From an uncultured Collinsella sp. (GTDB lineage Bacteria > Actinomycetota > Coriobacteriia > Coriobacteriales > Coriobacteriaceae): 40,804 bases of DNA. Of the stretch, positions 30,565 through 39,036 are shown piece by piece; position 1 is the first letter of the stretch, and each line of letters opens with the position of its first letter. Location: positions 1 to 40,804 of the forward strand of contig URKT01000004.1 of assembly GCA_900548495.1 (NCBI GenBank), given 5' to 3'. Under the pieces are notes generated by a model that saw only the letters and a list, made by a program, of their open reading frames with translations, searched no databases and was not told the DNA's origin. The translations under genes were made by a program, and so were the position numbers.

Positions 30565-33564
30565 GTGAGCGACATCATGAGGCCGATCCCGTTTTCGCAG
30601 CTGATGAACTGGATCATCGAGGAGCACAAGACTCAGGGCGCCGTCTTTGGCGTGCGCAAGATGGTCACGACCAACCAGGAGGGCGCGCTTCCCATTTTTG
30701 ACGAGCGCATCGAGACTCCGTTTGGCCCGGCCGCCGGTCCCAATACGCAGCTGGCCCAGAACATCGTGGCATCCTACGTGGCCGGTTCCCGCTTCTTTGA
30801 GCTCAAGACCGTTCAGGTTATGGACGGCGAGGAGCTCTCCAAGTGCGTCAACAAGCCCTGCATTGTGGCGCAGGACGAGTGCTACAACTGCGAGTGGTCG
30901 ACCGAGCTCGAGGTTCCGCAGGCTTTTGCCGAGTACGTGAAGGCATGGTTTGCCTGCCACCTGATCGCTCGCGAGTACGGCCTGGGCAGCCCGGACGGCT
31001 TTGTCTTCAACATGTCCGTGGGCTATGACCTGGAGGGCATTAAGAGCCCCAAGGTCGACGCCTACATCGAGGGCATGAAGGACGCCAGTGGCTCCGACGT
31101 CTGGAACGAGTGCCGCGCATGGGCGCTCGCCAACCTGGACAAGTTTGAGCATGTCGATGCCGCGTTTGTCGAGTCCATCCCGGCGCGCGTCTCCAACTCC
31201 ATTACCGAGTCCACGCTGCATGGCTGCCCGCCGGCGGAGATCGAGCGCATCGCGACCTATCTGATTACCGAGAAGGGTCTCAACACCTACATCAAGTGCA
31301 ACCCCACGCTGCGGGGCTATGAGTTTGCTCGCCAGCGCCTCAACGAGCTGGGCTTCGACTACATCGTCTTCGATGACACGCACTTCCGCGAGGATCTGCA
31401 GTGGGTCGACGCTGTGCCCATGTTTGAGCGTCTGATTGCCCTGTGTGCCGAGCGCGGCCTGGAGTTTGGCGTCAAGCTGACCAACACGTTCCCCGTCGAC
31501 GTGACGAGGAACGAGCTGCCCTCCACCGAGATGTACATGTCCGGCCGTTCGCTGTTCTCGCTGACCATCGAGGCCGCCCGTCGCATTACCGAGCAGTTCG
31601 ATGGCAAGCTGCGCATCAGCTACTCTGGCGGTGCTACGGTCTACAACATCCGCGCCCTGTACGATGCCGGCATTTGGCCCGTCACCCTGGCGACCGACGT
31701 ACTCAAGCCTGGTGGCTACGAGCGCTTTAGCCAGATGGCTGGCGAGTTTACCGACCTGGATGGCAAGCCGTTCGCGGGCGTCTCTCTCGAGGCCGTGACT
31801 GCGATCCAGACCGACTCGCTCACCAACCCGCTCTACAAGAAGCCGCTGCGCCCGCTGCCCGACCGCAAGGTCGCCGGCAAGAGCCCGCTTTCCGACTGCT
31901 TTACCACGCCGTGCCGCACGAGCTGCCCCATTCAGCAGGATGTTCCCGCCTATCTGGCGGCCGTTGACGAGGGCCGCTACGAGGACGCGCTCAACATTAT
32001 CATCGAGCGCAACGCCCTGCCGTTCATTACCGGCACCATCTGCCCGCATCCCTGTGGTCGTGCCTGCGAGCGCGCCTTCTACGAGCCCGAGGGCGCCCAG
32101 ATTCGCGCCAGTAAGCTCAAGGCCGCCCGCGAGGCCATGACCGCCGTGCTGCCCAAGCTGCGTGCTCAGGCCGTCGCCAACGACAGCGAGCGCAACGTTG
32201 CCGTTATCGGCGGCGGCCCGGCCGGTCTGGCGACGGCGTTCTTCCTGACGCGTGCCGGCGTGCCCGTCACCATCTTTGAGGCTCGCGATTCGCTCGGCGG
32301 CGTGGTTCGTCACGTCATCCCCGAGTTCCGTATCGCGAGCGACGATATCTCCCACGATGCCGAGCTCTGTCTGGCCTTTGGCGCCAAGGTGCAGCTCAAC
32401 GCCCGCGTGGAGTCCATCGACGAGCTCAAGACCCAGGGCTTTACCGACGTGGTCGTGGCCACCGGTGCCTGGATGCCCGGCTCTGCGGGCCTGTGCGAGG
32501 GCGCCGAGCTCGACGTGCTGGAGTTCCTCGAGGCCGCCAAGAAGGGCGAGAAGCTCGAGCTGGGCGAGGACGTCGTGGTCATTGGCGCCGGTAACACCGC
32601 CATGGACGCGGCCCGCGTGGCCAAGCGTCTGGCTGGCGTGAAGAACGTGCGCCTGGTGTATCGCCGCACCAAGAAGCAGATGCCCGCTGACGAGGAAGAG
32701 CTTGATCTTGCTCTTGCCGACGGCGTTGAGTTCTGCGAGCTGCTGGCGCCCAAGGCGCTCAACGGTGCCGTGCTGACCTGCGACGTTATGGAGCTTGGCG
32801 AGCCGGATACAAGCGGCCGCCGCAGCCCCGTCGCCACGGGCGAGACTGTCGAGCTTTCCGCCACCACGGTGATCTGCGCCGTGGGCGAGGGCATCGATGC
32901 CAGCCTGTACGATGCCGCGGGCGTCGAGCACGACCGTCGCGGCCGCCTTGCCGCCACTTCCACCGGCGTCGAGGGCGTCTGGGCTGCGGGCGACTGCCGT
33001 CGAGGTCCTGCCACCGTGGTCGAGGCCATCGCCGATGCCGCCGAGGTTGCCCGTGCCATCGCCGGTGTGGACTTTAACAAGTACGCTGACCAGAATGCTC
33101 AGGCCGGTCGCGAGGACGCCTGCTACGAGCGCAAGGGGTCGCTGTGCCGCGACAAGCGCAACTGCACCAAGACCCGCTGTCTGGGCTGCGGCTCGGTGTG
33201 CGAGGTCTGCTGCGACGTGTGCCCCAACCGCGCCAACGTGGCAATTAAGGTGCCGGGCCTGGCCAAGCATCAGGTCGTCCACATCGACGGCATGTGCAAC
33301 GAGTGCGGTAACTGCGCCGTGTTCTGCCCCTACCAGGAGGGTCGTCCCTACAAGGACAAGCTCACCCTGTTCTGGAGCGAGCAGGACATGGAGAACTCCG
33401 AGAACGAGGGCTTCCTGGCTGTGGACGAGGACCACTTTAAGGTCCGCGTCGCCGGCACGGTCCGCACCGTCTCGGTCGATGCCGTCAACACCGGTCTTCC
33501 CGAGGCCGTCCGCCTGACCATCAGGGCCGTGCGCGACAACTATTCGTACCTTCTTAAGAAATAG
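30565..33564 (+). CDS. ygfK: YgfK-like flavin/iron-sulfur oxidoreductase (putative selenate reductase subunit)
   Basis: A 999-residue protein. About 1-430 is a dihydropyrimidine/dihydroorotate dehydrogenase-like region. About 450-540 is the GltD-type Fe-S segment (CRTSCPIQQDVPAYL, CPHPCGRACERAF). About 545-840 holds FAD and NAD(P) folds (VAVIGGGPAGLATAFFLTRAG; VVVIGAGNTAMDAARVAKRL). The end has 4Fe-4S motifs (CLGCGSVCEVCCDVCPNRAN, CNECGNCAVFCPYQEG). The GTG start at 30565 has GAGAGGAG. It is named after Escherichia coli YgfK; selenate reduction is an annotation, not shown. It probably exchanges electrons between NAD(P)H and the xanthine dehydrogenase. Confidence 0.9.
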   Translation: MSDIMRPIPFSQLMNWIIEEHKTQGAVFGVRKMVTTNQEGALPIFDERIETPFGPAAGPNTQLAQNIVASYVAGSRFFELKTVQVMDGEELSKCVNKPCIVAQDECYNCEWSTELEVPQAFAEYVKAWFACHLIAREYGLGSPDGFVFNMSVGYDLEGIKSPKVDAYIEGMKDASGSDVWNECRAWALANLDKFEHVDAAFVESIPARVSNSITESTLHGCPPAEIERIATYLITEKGLNTYIKCNPTLRGYEFARQRLNELGFDYIVFDDTHFREDLQWVDAVPMFERLIALCAERGLEFGVKLTNTFPVDVTRNELPSTEMYMSGRSLFSLTIEAARRITEQFDGKLRISYSGGATVYNIRALYDAGIWPVTLATDVLKPGGYERFSQMAGEFTDLDGKPFAGVSLEAVTAIQTDSLTNPLYKKPLRPLPDRKVAGKSPLSDCFTTPCRTSCPIQQDVPAYLAAVDEGRYEDALNIIIERNALPFITGTICPHPCGRACERAFYEPEGAQIRASKLKAAREAMTAVLPKLRAQAVANDSERNVAVIGGGPAGLATAFFLTRAGVPVTIFEARDSLGGVVRHVIPEFRIASDDISHDAELCLAFGAKVQLNARVESIDELKTQGFTDVVVATGAWMPGSAGLCEGAELDVLEFLEAAKKGEKLELGEDVVVIGAGNTAMDAARVAKRLAGVKNVRLVYRRTKKQMPADEEELDLALADGVEFCELLAPKALNGAVLTCDVMELGEPDTSGRRSPVATGETVELSATTVICAVGEGIDASLYDAAGVEHDRRGRLAATSTGVEGVWAAGDCRRGPATVVEAIADAAEVARAIAGVDFNKYADQNAQAGREDACYERKGSLCRDKRNCTKTRCLGCGSVCEVCCDVCPNRANVAIKVPGLAKHQVVHIDGMCNECGNCAVFCPYQEGRPYKDKLTLFWSEQDMENSENEGFLAVDEDHFKVRVAGTVRTVSVDAVNTGLPEAVRLTIRAVRDNYSYLLKK

Positions 33565-33575
33565 GCGAATCTCTT

Positions 33576-34055
33576 ATGGCCAAATCCATTCAACATAACG
33601 TGGCCTACGTTGCCTGCGGAAGCGGTTGCGCCTCCGCAGGCGGCGACGCCCGCTGCAGCGAAGGCTGCATTGGCTGTGGCGCCTGCGTCACGGCCTGCCC
33701 CCACGGCGCCATTGCGCTGGTTGATGGCATCGCTCGCGTGGATCGCTCCAAGTGCACGGGCTGTGGCCTGTGCGGCATGGCGTGCCCGCAGCGCGTGATT
33801 GCCTTCGTCCCCGGCTACCAGAACATTCTGGTGCGCTGCAACAACACCGATAAGGGTGCCATTGCCCGCAAGGTCTGCGACACGAGCTGCATCGGTTGCG
33901 GTATGTGCGCCAAAAAGTGCCCTGCCGGCGCTATCCGCATCGAGGACAACTGCGCCCATATCGACGGCGTGGACTGCCTGTCGTGCGGCATGTGCGCCGT
34001 CGTCTGCCCGCATGGCGCCATCCACGACCGCACCGGCATCGCCGCCGGCGTGTAG
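33576..34055 (+). CDS. Polyferredoxin (multiple 4Fe-4S clusters), RnfB-like
   Basis: A 159-residue Cys-rich protein with about four CxxCxxCxxxCP motifs: CIGCGACVTACP, CTGCGLCGMACP, CIGCGMCAKKCP and CLSCGMCAVVCP. The N-terminal part (VAYVACGSGCASAGGDARC) resembles the RnfB Fe-S segment, but there is no membrane anchor. It lies 11 bases after ygfK and 12 before xdh, so it is a likely electron carrier between the two. The ribosome binding site is weak. Confidence 0.88.
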   Translation: MAKSIQHNVAYVACGSGCASAGGDARCSEGCIGCGACVTACPHGAIALVDGIARVDRSKCTGCGLCGMACPQRVIAFVPGYQNILVRCNNTDKGAIARKVCDTSCIGCGMCAKKCPAGAIRIEDNCAHIDGVDCLSCGMCAVVCPHGAIHDRTGIAAGV

Positions 34056-34067
34056 AAGGGAATCACC

Positions 34068-36845
34068 ATGGCACAGGAATTCACTTTTACCGTTAACGGC
34101 GTCGAGCGCACGACGACCCAAAACAAACCGCTGCTGCGCTACCTGCGCGACGACCTGCACATTCACTCCGCCAAGGACGGCTGCTCCGAAGGCGCTTGCG
34201 GTACCTGCACCATCCATGTGGATGGTGCGGCCGTCAAGGCGTGCGTACTAACCACCGCCCTTGCCGCCGGCCGTAACATCGTGACCGTTGAGGGCCTGCC
34301 CCAGGACGTGCGCGAGGCCTTTGTGTACGCCTTTGGCGCCGTGGGCGCCGTGCAGTGCGGCTTTTGCATTCCCGGCATGGTCATGGCGGGTGCAGCGCTG
34401 ATCGCCGAGGACCCCGAGCCCACCGAGGAGCAGATTAAGTACGCCATTCGCGGTAACGTCTGTCGCTGCACCGGCTACAAAAAGATTATCGAGGGCATCT
34501 CGCTGGCCGCTGCGGTGCTCCGCGGCGAAAAGCAGATCGACGAGGACCTGGAGCGCGGCGATGACTACGGCGTGGGCAAGCGCGCCTTCCGTATTGACGT
34601 GCGCAAGAAGGTGCTCGGCGAGGGCAAGTATCCCGACGACATCGACGAGCTCGATCAGCCGGGCCTGACCTATGCCAGCGCCGTGCGCTCCAAGTATCCG
34701 CGCGCCCGTGTGCTCTCCATCGACACCTCCAAGGCCGAGGCCCTGCCCGGTGTGGTGGGCATCCTGCGCGCCGAGGACGTGCCGGTCAACCAGGTCGGCC
34801 ACCTTATCCAGGACTGGGATGTCATGATCGCCCAGGGCGATATCACCCGCTGCGTGGGTGACGCCATCGTGCTGGTGGTTGCCGAGGACGAAGCGACACT
34901 CGAGAAGGCCAAGAAGCTCGTAAAGATCGATTACGAGCCGCTGGAGCCCGTGCGCAACATTGTCGAGGCCAGGGCTGCCGACGCCCCGCGCCTGCACGAC
35001 AGCTTCTTTGCCTTTGGCAACACGGTGGAGCTCAAGGACAACGTGTGCCAGAGCCGTCACGTGACGCGCGGCGACGCCGCCAAGGCGCTGGCGGAGAGCG
35101 CGTTTACCGTGACGCAGCGCTTTACCACGCCCTTTACCGAGCATGCCTTCTTGGAGCCCGAGTGCGCCGTCGCCTTCCCGTACAAGAACGGCGTCAAGGT
35201 GCAGTCGACCGACCAGGGTGCCTACGACACGCGCAAAGAGTGTGCCCACATGTTTGGCTGGGACAACGAACCCGAGCGTGTGGTCGTCGAGACCATGCTT
35301 GTGGGCGGCGGCTTTGGCGGCAAGGAGGACGTGTCCATCCAGCATCTGGCCGCGCTCGCCGCATATAAGTTCCAGCGTCCCGTGAAGTGCAAGCTCACGC
35401 GTGCCGAGTCGCTCGCGTTCCATCCCAAGCGCCATGCCATGGACGGTACCTTTACGCTGGGCTGCGACGCCGAGGGCAACTTTACCGGTCTGGACTGCGA
35501 GATCAACTTTGACACCGGCGCCTACGCGTCGCTGTGCGGCCCGGTGCTCGAGCGCGCCTGCACGCATGCCGTCGGCCCCTACAAGTACCAGAACACCGAC
35601 ATCCGCGGCTTTGGCTACTACACCAACAACCCGCCCGCCGGTGCGTACCGCGGCTTTGGCGTTTGCCAGTCCGAGTTTGCGCTCGAGAGCCTGATCGACC
35701 TGCTGGCAGAGAAGGTCGGCCTGGATCCGTGGGAGATTCGCTACCGCAACGCCATCGAGCCGGGCGAGGTTTTGCCCAACGGTCAGATTGCCGACTGCTC
35801 CACGGCGCTGAAGGAGACGCTGCTCGAGGTCAAGGATGCCTACTATGCGCATCCCGGACACGCCGGTATCGCCTGCGCCATGAAGAACGCTGGCGTGGGC
35901 GTTGGCCTGCCCGATGCCGGCCGCTGCAAGATCCGCATCGAGAACGGCGTGGCTGTGGTCTATGCCGCTACGTCCGACATCGGCCAGGGCTGCAATACGG
36001 TCTTTTTGCAGGACGTTGCCGAGGCATGCGGCCTGCCGCTTCGCTGCATTGCCAACGGCGAGTGCTCCACCGAGAACGCTCCCGACTCCGGCACCACGTC
36101 TGGTTCGCGTCAGACGGTCGTGACCGGCGAGGCCGTGCGCGGTGCCGCCTTCCTGCTGCGCGATGCCATGCTTGATATCGAGGCCGGCAAGTCTGCGCCC
36201 GCCGCTCCCGTGAATGCGCATGGCGACGGCGTCAAGATCGAGTACGACGACGGTCGCGCCTATCAGCTGCACACGCAGGAGCTCGTCGCCGGCCAGGGTA
36301 TGCATCCTCAGGATCCCGCGGCCGCCATCAAGGCGCTCGAGGGATGCGAGTTTGGCTACGTGTACCTGGAGCCGACCGACAAGCTGGGCGCCGACGTTCC
36401 CAATCCCAAGAGCCACATCTGCTACGGCTTTGCCACGCATGTGGTCATTCTGGACGATGGCGGTCGCGTGAGCGAGGTCTATGCCGCGCACGATTCCGGC
36501 AAGGTGGTCAACCCCATCTCCATCCAGGGTCAGATCGAAGGCGGCGTGCTCATGGGCATGGGCTACGCGCTTACCGAGGATTGGCCGCTCAAGGACTGCG
36601 TGCCCCAGGCAAGGTACGGTACGCTCGGGCTGTTCCGTGCGCCCGAGATTCCGGATATCCACGCCATCTACGTGGAGAAGGACGAGCTGCTGCCCGTGGC
36701 ATATGGCGGCAAGGGCATTGGCGAGATCGCAACGATCCCCACGGCGCCCGCCGTACAGAACGCCTACCGCGCGTTTGACGGCAAGCTGCGCCCGGATCTG
36801 CCCATGGTGGATACGCCCTACAGCCGCGCCCGTCGCCGCGGGTAG
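34068..36845 (+). CDS. xdh: Xanthine dehydrogenase, fused 2Fe-2S and molybdopterin subunits
   Basis: A 925-residue molybdenum hydroxylase of the selenium-dependent xanthine dehydrogenase type. The 2Fe-2S cysteines are Cys39, 44, 47 and 59 (plant-type cluster) and Cys97, 100, 132 and 134 (CGFC...CRC). From about 170 follows the molybdopterin part with GGGFGGKED, GAYRGFGVCQSEFALESLID, GSRQTVVTGEAVRGAA and the catalytic Glu in GGKGIGEIA. No FAD domain is fused and none is encoded next to it, unlike classical XdhABC. Activity would oxidise purines at the Mo centre. AAGGGAATCACC before ATG 34068. The selenium requirement is inferred from cluster content. Confidence 0.9.
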   Translation: MAQEFTFTVNGVERTTTQNKPLLRYLRDDLHIHSAKDGCSEGACGTCTIHVDGAAVKACVLTTALAAGRNIVTVEGLPQDVREAFVYAFGAVGAVQCGFCIPGMVMAGAALIAEDPEPTEEQIKYAIRGNVCRCTGYKKIIEGISLAAAVLRGEKQIDEDLERGDDYGVGKRAFRIDVRKKVLGEGKYPDDIDELDQPGLTYASAVRSKYPRARVLSIDTSKAEALPGVVGILRAEDVPVNQVGHLIQDWDVMIAQGDITRCVGDAIVLVVAEDEATLEKAKKLVKIDYEPLEPVRNIVEARAADAPRLHDSFFAFGNTVELKDNVCQSRHVTRGDAAKALAESAFTVTQRFTTPFTEHAFLEPECAVAFPYKNGVKVQSTDQGAYDTRKECAHMFGWDNEPERVVVETMLVGGGFGGKEDVSIQHLAALAAYKFQRPVKCKLTRAESLAFHPKRHAMDGTFTLGCDAEGNFTGLDCEINFDTGAYASLCGPVLERACTHAVGPYKYQNTDIRGFGYYTNNPPAGAYRGFGVCQSEFALESLIDLLAEKVGLDPWEIRYRNAIEPGEVLPNGQIADCSTALKETLLEVKDAYYAHPGHAGIACAMKNAGVGVGLPDAGRCKIRIENGVAVVYAATSDIGQGCNTVFLQDVAEACGLPLRCIANGECSTENAPDSGTTSGSRQTVVTGEAVRGAAFLLRDAMLDIEAGKSAPAAPVNAHGDGVKIEYDDGRAYQLHTQELVAGQGMHPQDPAAAIKALEGCEFGYVYLEPTDKLGADVPNPKSHICYGFATHVVILDDGGRVSEVYAAHDSGKVVNPISIQGQIEGGVLMGMGYALTEDWPLKDCVPQARYGTLGLFRAPEIPDIHAIYVEKDELLPVAYGGKGIGEIATIPTAPAVQNAYRAFDGKLRPDLPMVDTPYSRARRRG

Positions 36846-36914
36846 GGTAGAGCGTGGACGGCCATTGTTGACGGGCCGTTCGCGCTCAACATCAACTACA
36901 TACGCTGCGCCTTT

Positions 36915-36946
36915 GGCCCCCGGCTCCATCGCGAGCCGGGGCCTTT
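36915..36946 (+). terminator. Terminator after xdh
   Basis: GGCCCCCGGCTC (36915-36926) pairs with GAGCCGGGGCC (36933-36943) with one bulged C, followed by TTTTG. Ends the purine cluster transcript. Confidence 0.8.
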
Positions 36947-36955
36947 TGTTTGGAG

Positions 36956-37346
36956 CGGAAACTGTGTCCCGGAATTGCCACTCAGAACGGGACGCGCTTT
37001 CCGGTAGAGCCTCTGGCGGAAACAGCGTCCCAGAATCGATGCTCAGAATGGGATTCACTTTCCGGATCGGCCCTCAACCGGAAGCTGTGTCCCGGAATCA
37101 TGCCTCAGAATGGGATGCGTTTTCCGCTGGCCGGTCGTTTGGAAAGCGCATCCCAGTTTGAGTGTTTATTCTGGGACGCTGTTTCCGCTGAAGGACTCAA
37201 CCGGAAAGCACGACCCGTTCCGAGACCTGATTCCGGGACACGGTTTCCGCTAGGCCCGCCATCCGGAAAGTGCATCCCGTTTTGAGCGTCCAGGCTGGGC
37301 CGCGCTTTCCGTTGGCGTGGCCGTTGGGAAAACGCGGCCCAGATAG
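36956..37346. repeat. Tandem array 1: six 61-62 bp hairpin units
   Basis: Units start at 36956, 37017, 37079, 37140, 37202 and 37264, with a partial seventh at 37326. Each begins CGGAAA, has a GTCCC-like half-site about 12 bases on, a variable centre often containing CTCAGAATGGGA, then a CGCTTTCCG-type half-site, so each can fold as an imperfect hairpin (GGAAAnnGnnTCCC against GGGACGCGCTTTCC). The units are degenerate, not identical. The stretch between xdh and the next gene holds nothing else. Confidence 0.85.
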
Positions 37347-37383
37347 GGGGGATGCGATCCGGCGATGCACGGCCTAGCAGCTC

Positions 37384-38382
37384 CTACAGCTCCACGTCGT
37401 TGAGCCACGTCGGTAGAGCGGTCTGCCGGATGCCTGCCGTCTGCAGCTTTTTGGCGAGCATTCCTGCCGAGCGGACCTCGTTCATGGTAAAGCGCAGCAG
37501 AGGGTGGCCGTAGAGCGATAGGTGCGCCTCGCGCTGTCGTTCGGCAACGAGCGCCTCGGCGGTGGTGCGTCCGGCCAGCATGGTCTGGTCGGTATATTTG
37601 ATGAGCCCGTCGAGCTCGCCCAGCGTGAGTTCCCGCGTCTGGCGCTTCCAGGCAAAGTCCGTTCGTATGGGCTTGGCCGAATCGAAGGGGCCCGTCAGCT
37701 CGTATTGAAGCCAGTCGGGCGCAAAGCCCGTCTCGATCATGACGGCTCGGGCGACCGATTCCCCGCCGCTCTCGGCGCGGGCGTCGGCATATCGAAGCGT
37801 TGTGAGAGCCGTAGGAATCGCGCGACCATTGCGGACGGCCGTTCGTTGCTCGACGGCCTCCGTCAACTGCTCTCGCGTAAGGCCGAGCTTTGAGATCGCC
37901 GAATCGGCAATGGGCATGCCGTCGGCAAAACCAGTTTGCAGCAGGCAATCTGTGACCGTTTGGATGGGCGGCGTTACCGATATGCCGGATAGAAGGATTG
38001 CTCCGGCCGGCTCGATCTGATGCCGCTGAATATGCGCGCCCGGGCGAGCCGACGGCTTGGTGGCGCTGCAGACATGTACGACATCCAGGTGTCGCCACGA
38101 GACCTCGAGCCCCAGCAGACAGGCGGCCGAAAACGAGCAGAACGTCCAATCAGGGTGGATGATCGCAAGGGCGCGAATAATCTCGCAATGACGCTGCGCC
38201 CGGTTGAGCTCATTCCAGCGCGTTTTGCGCGCGAACATGCCCGGCATGGGGGAGACGACCATGTTGCCGATGCGCCGAAGGAGCGCTTTTCGGATCGCCG
38301 TGCTCGGGGGAATCAGACAGCGCCCCTCTTGTTCGGCTTGAGTGAGCAGTTGGTCGATGAGCTGGTCATTGCAATGGGTCAT
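37384..38382 (-). CDS. AbiEi/DUF559-like protein, putative PD-(D/E)XK nuclease fold
   Basis: A 332-residue protein. The N-terminal part (about 15-100) is a winged-helix-like segment of the AbiEi antitoxin kind. The C-terminal part (about 205-330) has GESVARAVMIETGFAPDWLQYEL ... IRTDFAWKRQTRELTLGELDGLIKYT, the pattern of DUF559/Vsr-like nuclease folds (E, D, ExDG). Such proteins are common in actinobacteria and their function is not known; no AbiEii toxin gene lies beside it. AAAGGAGG precedes ATG 38382. It is flanked on both sides by the 62-bp arrays. Defence-related action is speculation. Confidence 0.7.
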   Translation of the reverse strand: MTHCNDQLIDQLLTQAEQEGRCLIPPSTAIRKALLRRIGNMVVSPMPGMFARKTRWNELNRAQRHCEIIRALAIIHPDWTFCSFSAACLLGLEVSWRHLDVVHVCSATKPSARPGAHIQRHQIEPAGAILLSGISVTPPIQTVTDCLLQTGFADGMPIADSAISKLGLTREQLTEAVEQRTAVRNGRAIPTALTTLRYADARAESGGESVARAVMIETGFAPDWLQYELTGPFDSAKPIRTDFAWKRQTRELTLGELDGLIKYTDQTMLAGRTTAEALVAERQREAHLSLYGHPLLRFTMNEVRSAGMLAKKLQTAGIRQTALPTWLNDVEL

Positions 38383-38436
38383 GAGCTACCGCCTCCTTTT
38401 GGGTAGCAAAAACGTATCAGCTGGAACTTGCCGCTC

Positions 38437-38469
38437 AGCTGACCAAAAGCTGACCAAAATCTAACCATG
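38437..38469. repeat. Three 11-bp direct repeats upstream of AbiEi-like gene
   Basis: AGCTGACCAAA at 38437-38447 and again at 38448-38458, then a diverged ATCTAACCATG at 38459-38469. They lie 55-87 bases before the start of the minus-strand gene and may be an operator. The remaining bases up to 38677 show no gene. Confidence 0.55.
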
Positions 38470-38677
38470 CAGGTAGATGGCCTGTTTTCGGCGACATTTT
38501 TACATCCGAATCGGTGGGCAGTAATCGGCGACCTTGAACGGTAGCTAGATATGAAGTCTTGGTAAGTTTCGGGACGTGTACTTTTTGAAAAAAGAGCATT
38601 CTATCTGCTGTTTTGTGTTTCCGGATCGCATATTTGAAGGCATGTGATAAGGGCGGCGGATCGTCGTCTTGTACCTG

Positions 38678-38925
38678 AGGAAACCGTGACCCGGAATTGC
38701 CGCTCGGAACGGGACGCGCTTTCCGGAACAGCCCTCAAGCGGAAATTGCATCTCGGAACGAGCCCTCAGAGCGGGATGAACTTTCCCAACGGGGCCGCAT
38801 GCGGAAGCTGTGTCCCGGAATTGCCACTCAGAATGGGGCACGCTTTCCGGATGGCATGTTTGGCGGAAACTACGGCCCAGTTTTTGGCTCCAGAACGGGA
38901 TGCATTTTCCGGAACGGTCCACGTG
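38678..38925. repeat. Tandem array 2: four 62-bp hairpin units
   Basis: Units start at 38678, 38740, 38802 and 38864, each exactly 62 bases. They belong to the same family as array 1: CGGAAA/CGGAAG start, GTGTCCCGGAATTGCC-like middle, CTCAGAAYGGG, CGCTTTCCGG. One stretch (GTGTCCCGGAATTGCCACTC) is identical between 38809-38828 and unit 1 of array 1. A fragment of the unit also survives near 40446-40474. Confidence 0.85.
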
Positions 38926-38965
38926 CGGTGGTGTACCGCCCCTTTCGTGTGCGCCGCTTGTCGAA

Positions 38966-39021
38966 TTACGTTATAGCTAGCTATATTATAGGAAGGTATA
39001 ATATAGCTAGCTATAACGTAA
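38966..39021. promoter_or_regulatory. Perfect 25-bp palindrome upstream of ATPase gene
   Basis: Arms 38966-38990 and 38997-39021 are perfect reverse complements around the loop GGAAGG. Each arm holds the inner palindrome TATAGCTAGCTATA and the right arm contains TATAAT. The right arm ends inside the ribosome binding site AAGGAAGG (39021-39028), and the loop repeats GGAAGG. It can act as operator, promoter or RNA hairpin for the ATPase gene starting at 39037. Confidence 0.85.
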
Positions 39022-39036
39022 AGGAAGGATGGCCCT

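Noticed and set aside
27431..33435. Minus-strand frames of 939 and 1007 codons opposite the permease-ssnA and ygfK genes
   Set aside because: Same reason: codon-bias shadows of well-supported plus-strand genes, with repetitive Gly/His/Asp content and no recognisable domain.
36950..37285. Small proteins read through the 62-bp repeat arrays
   Set aside because: The frames follow the repeat period, lack ribosome binding sites and give only repeat-derived peptides.
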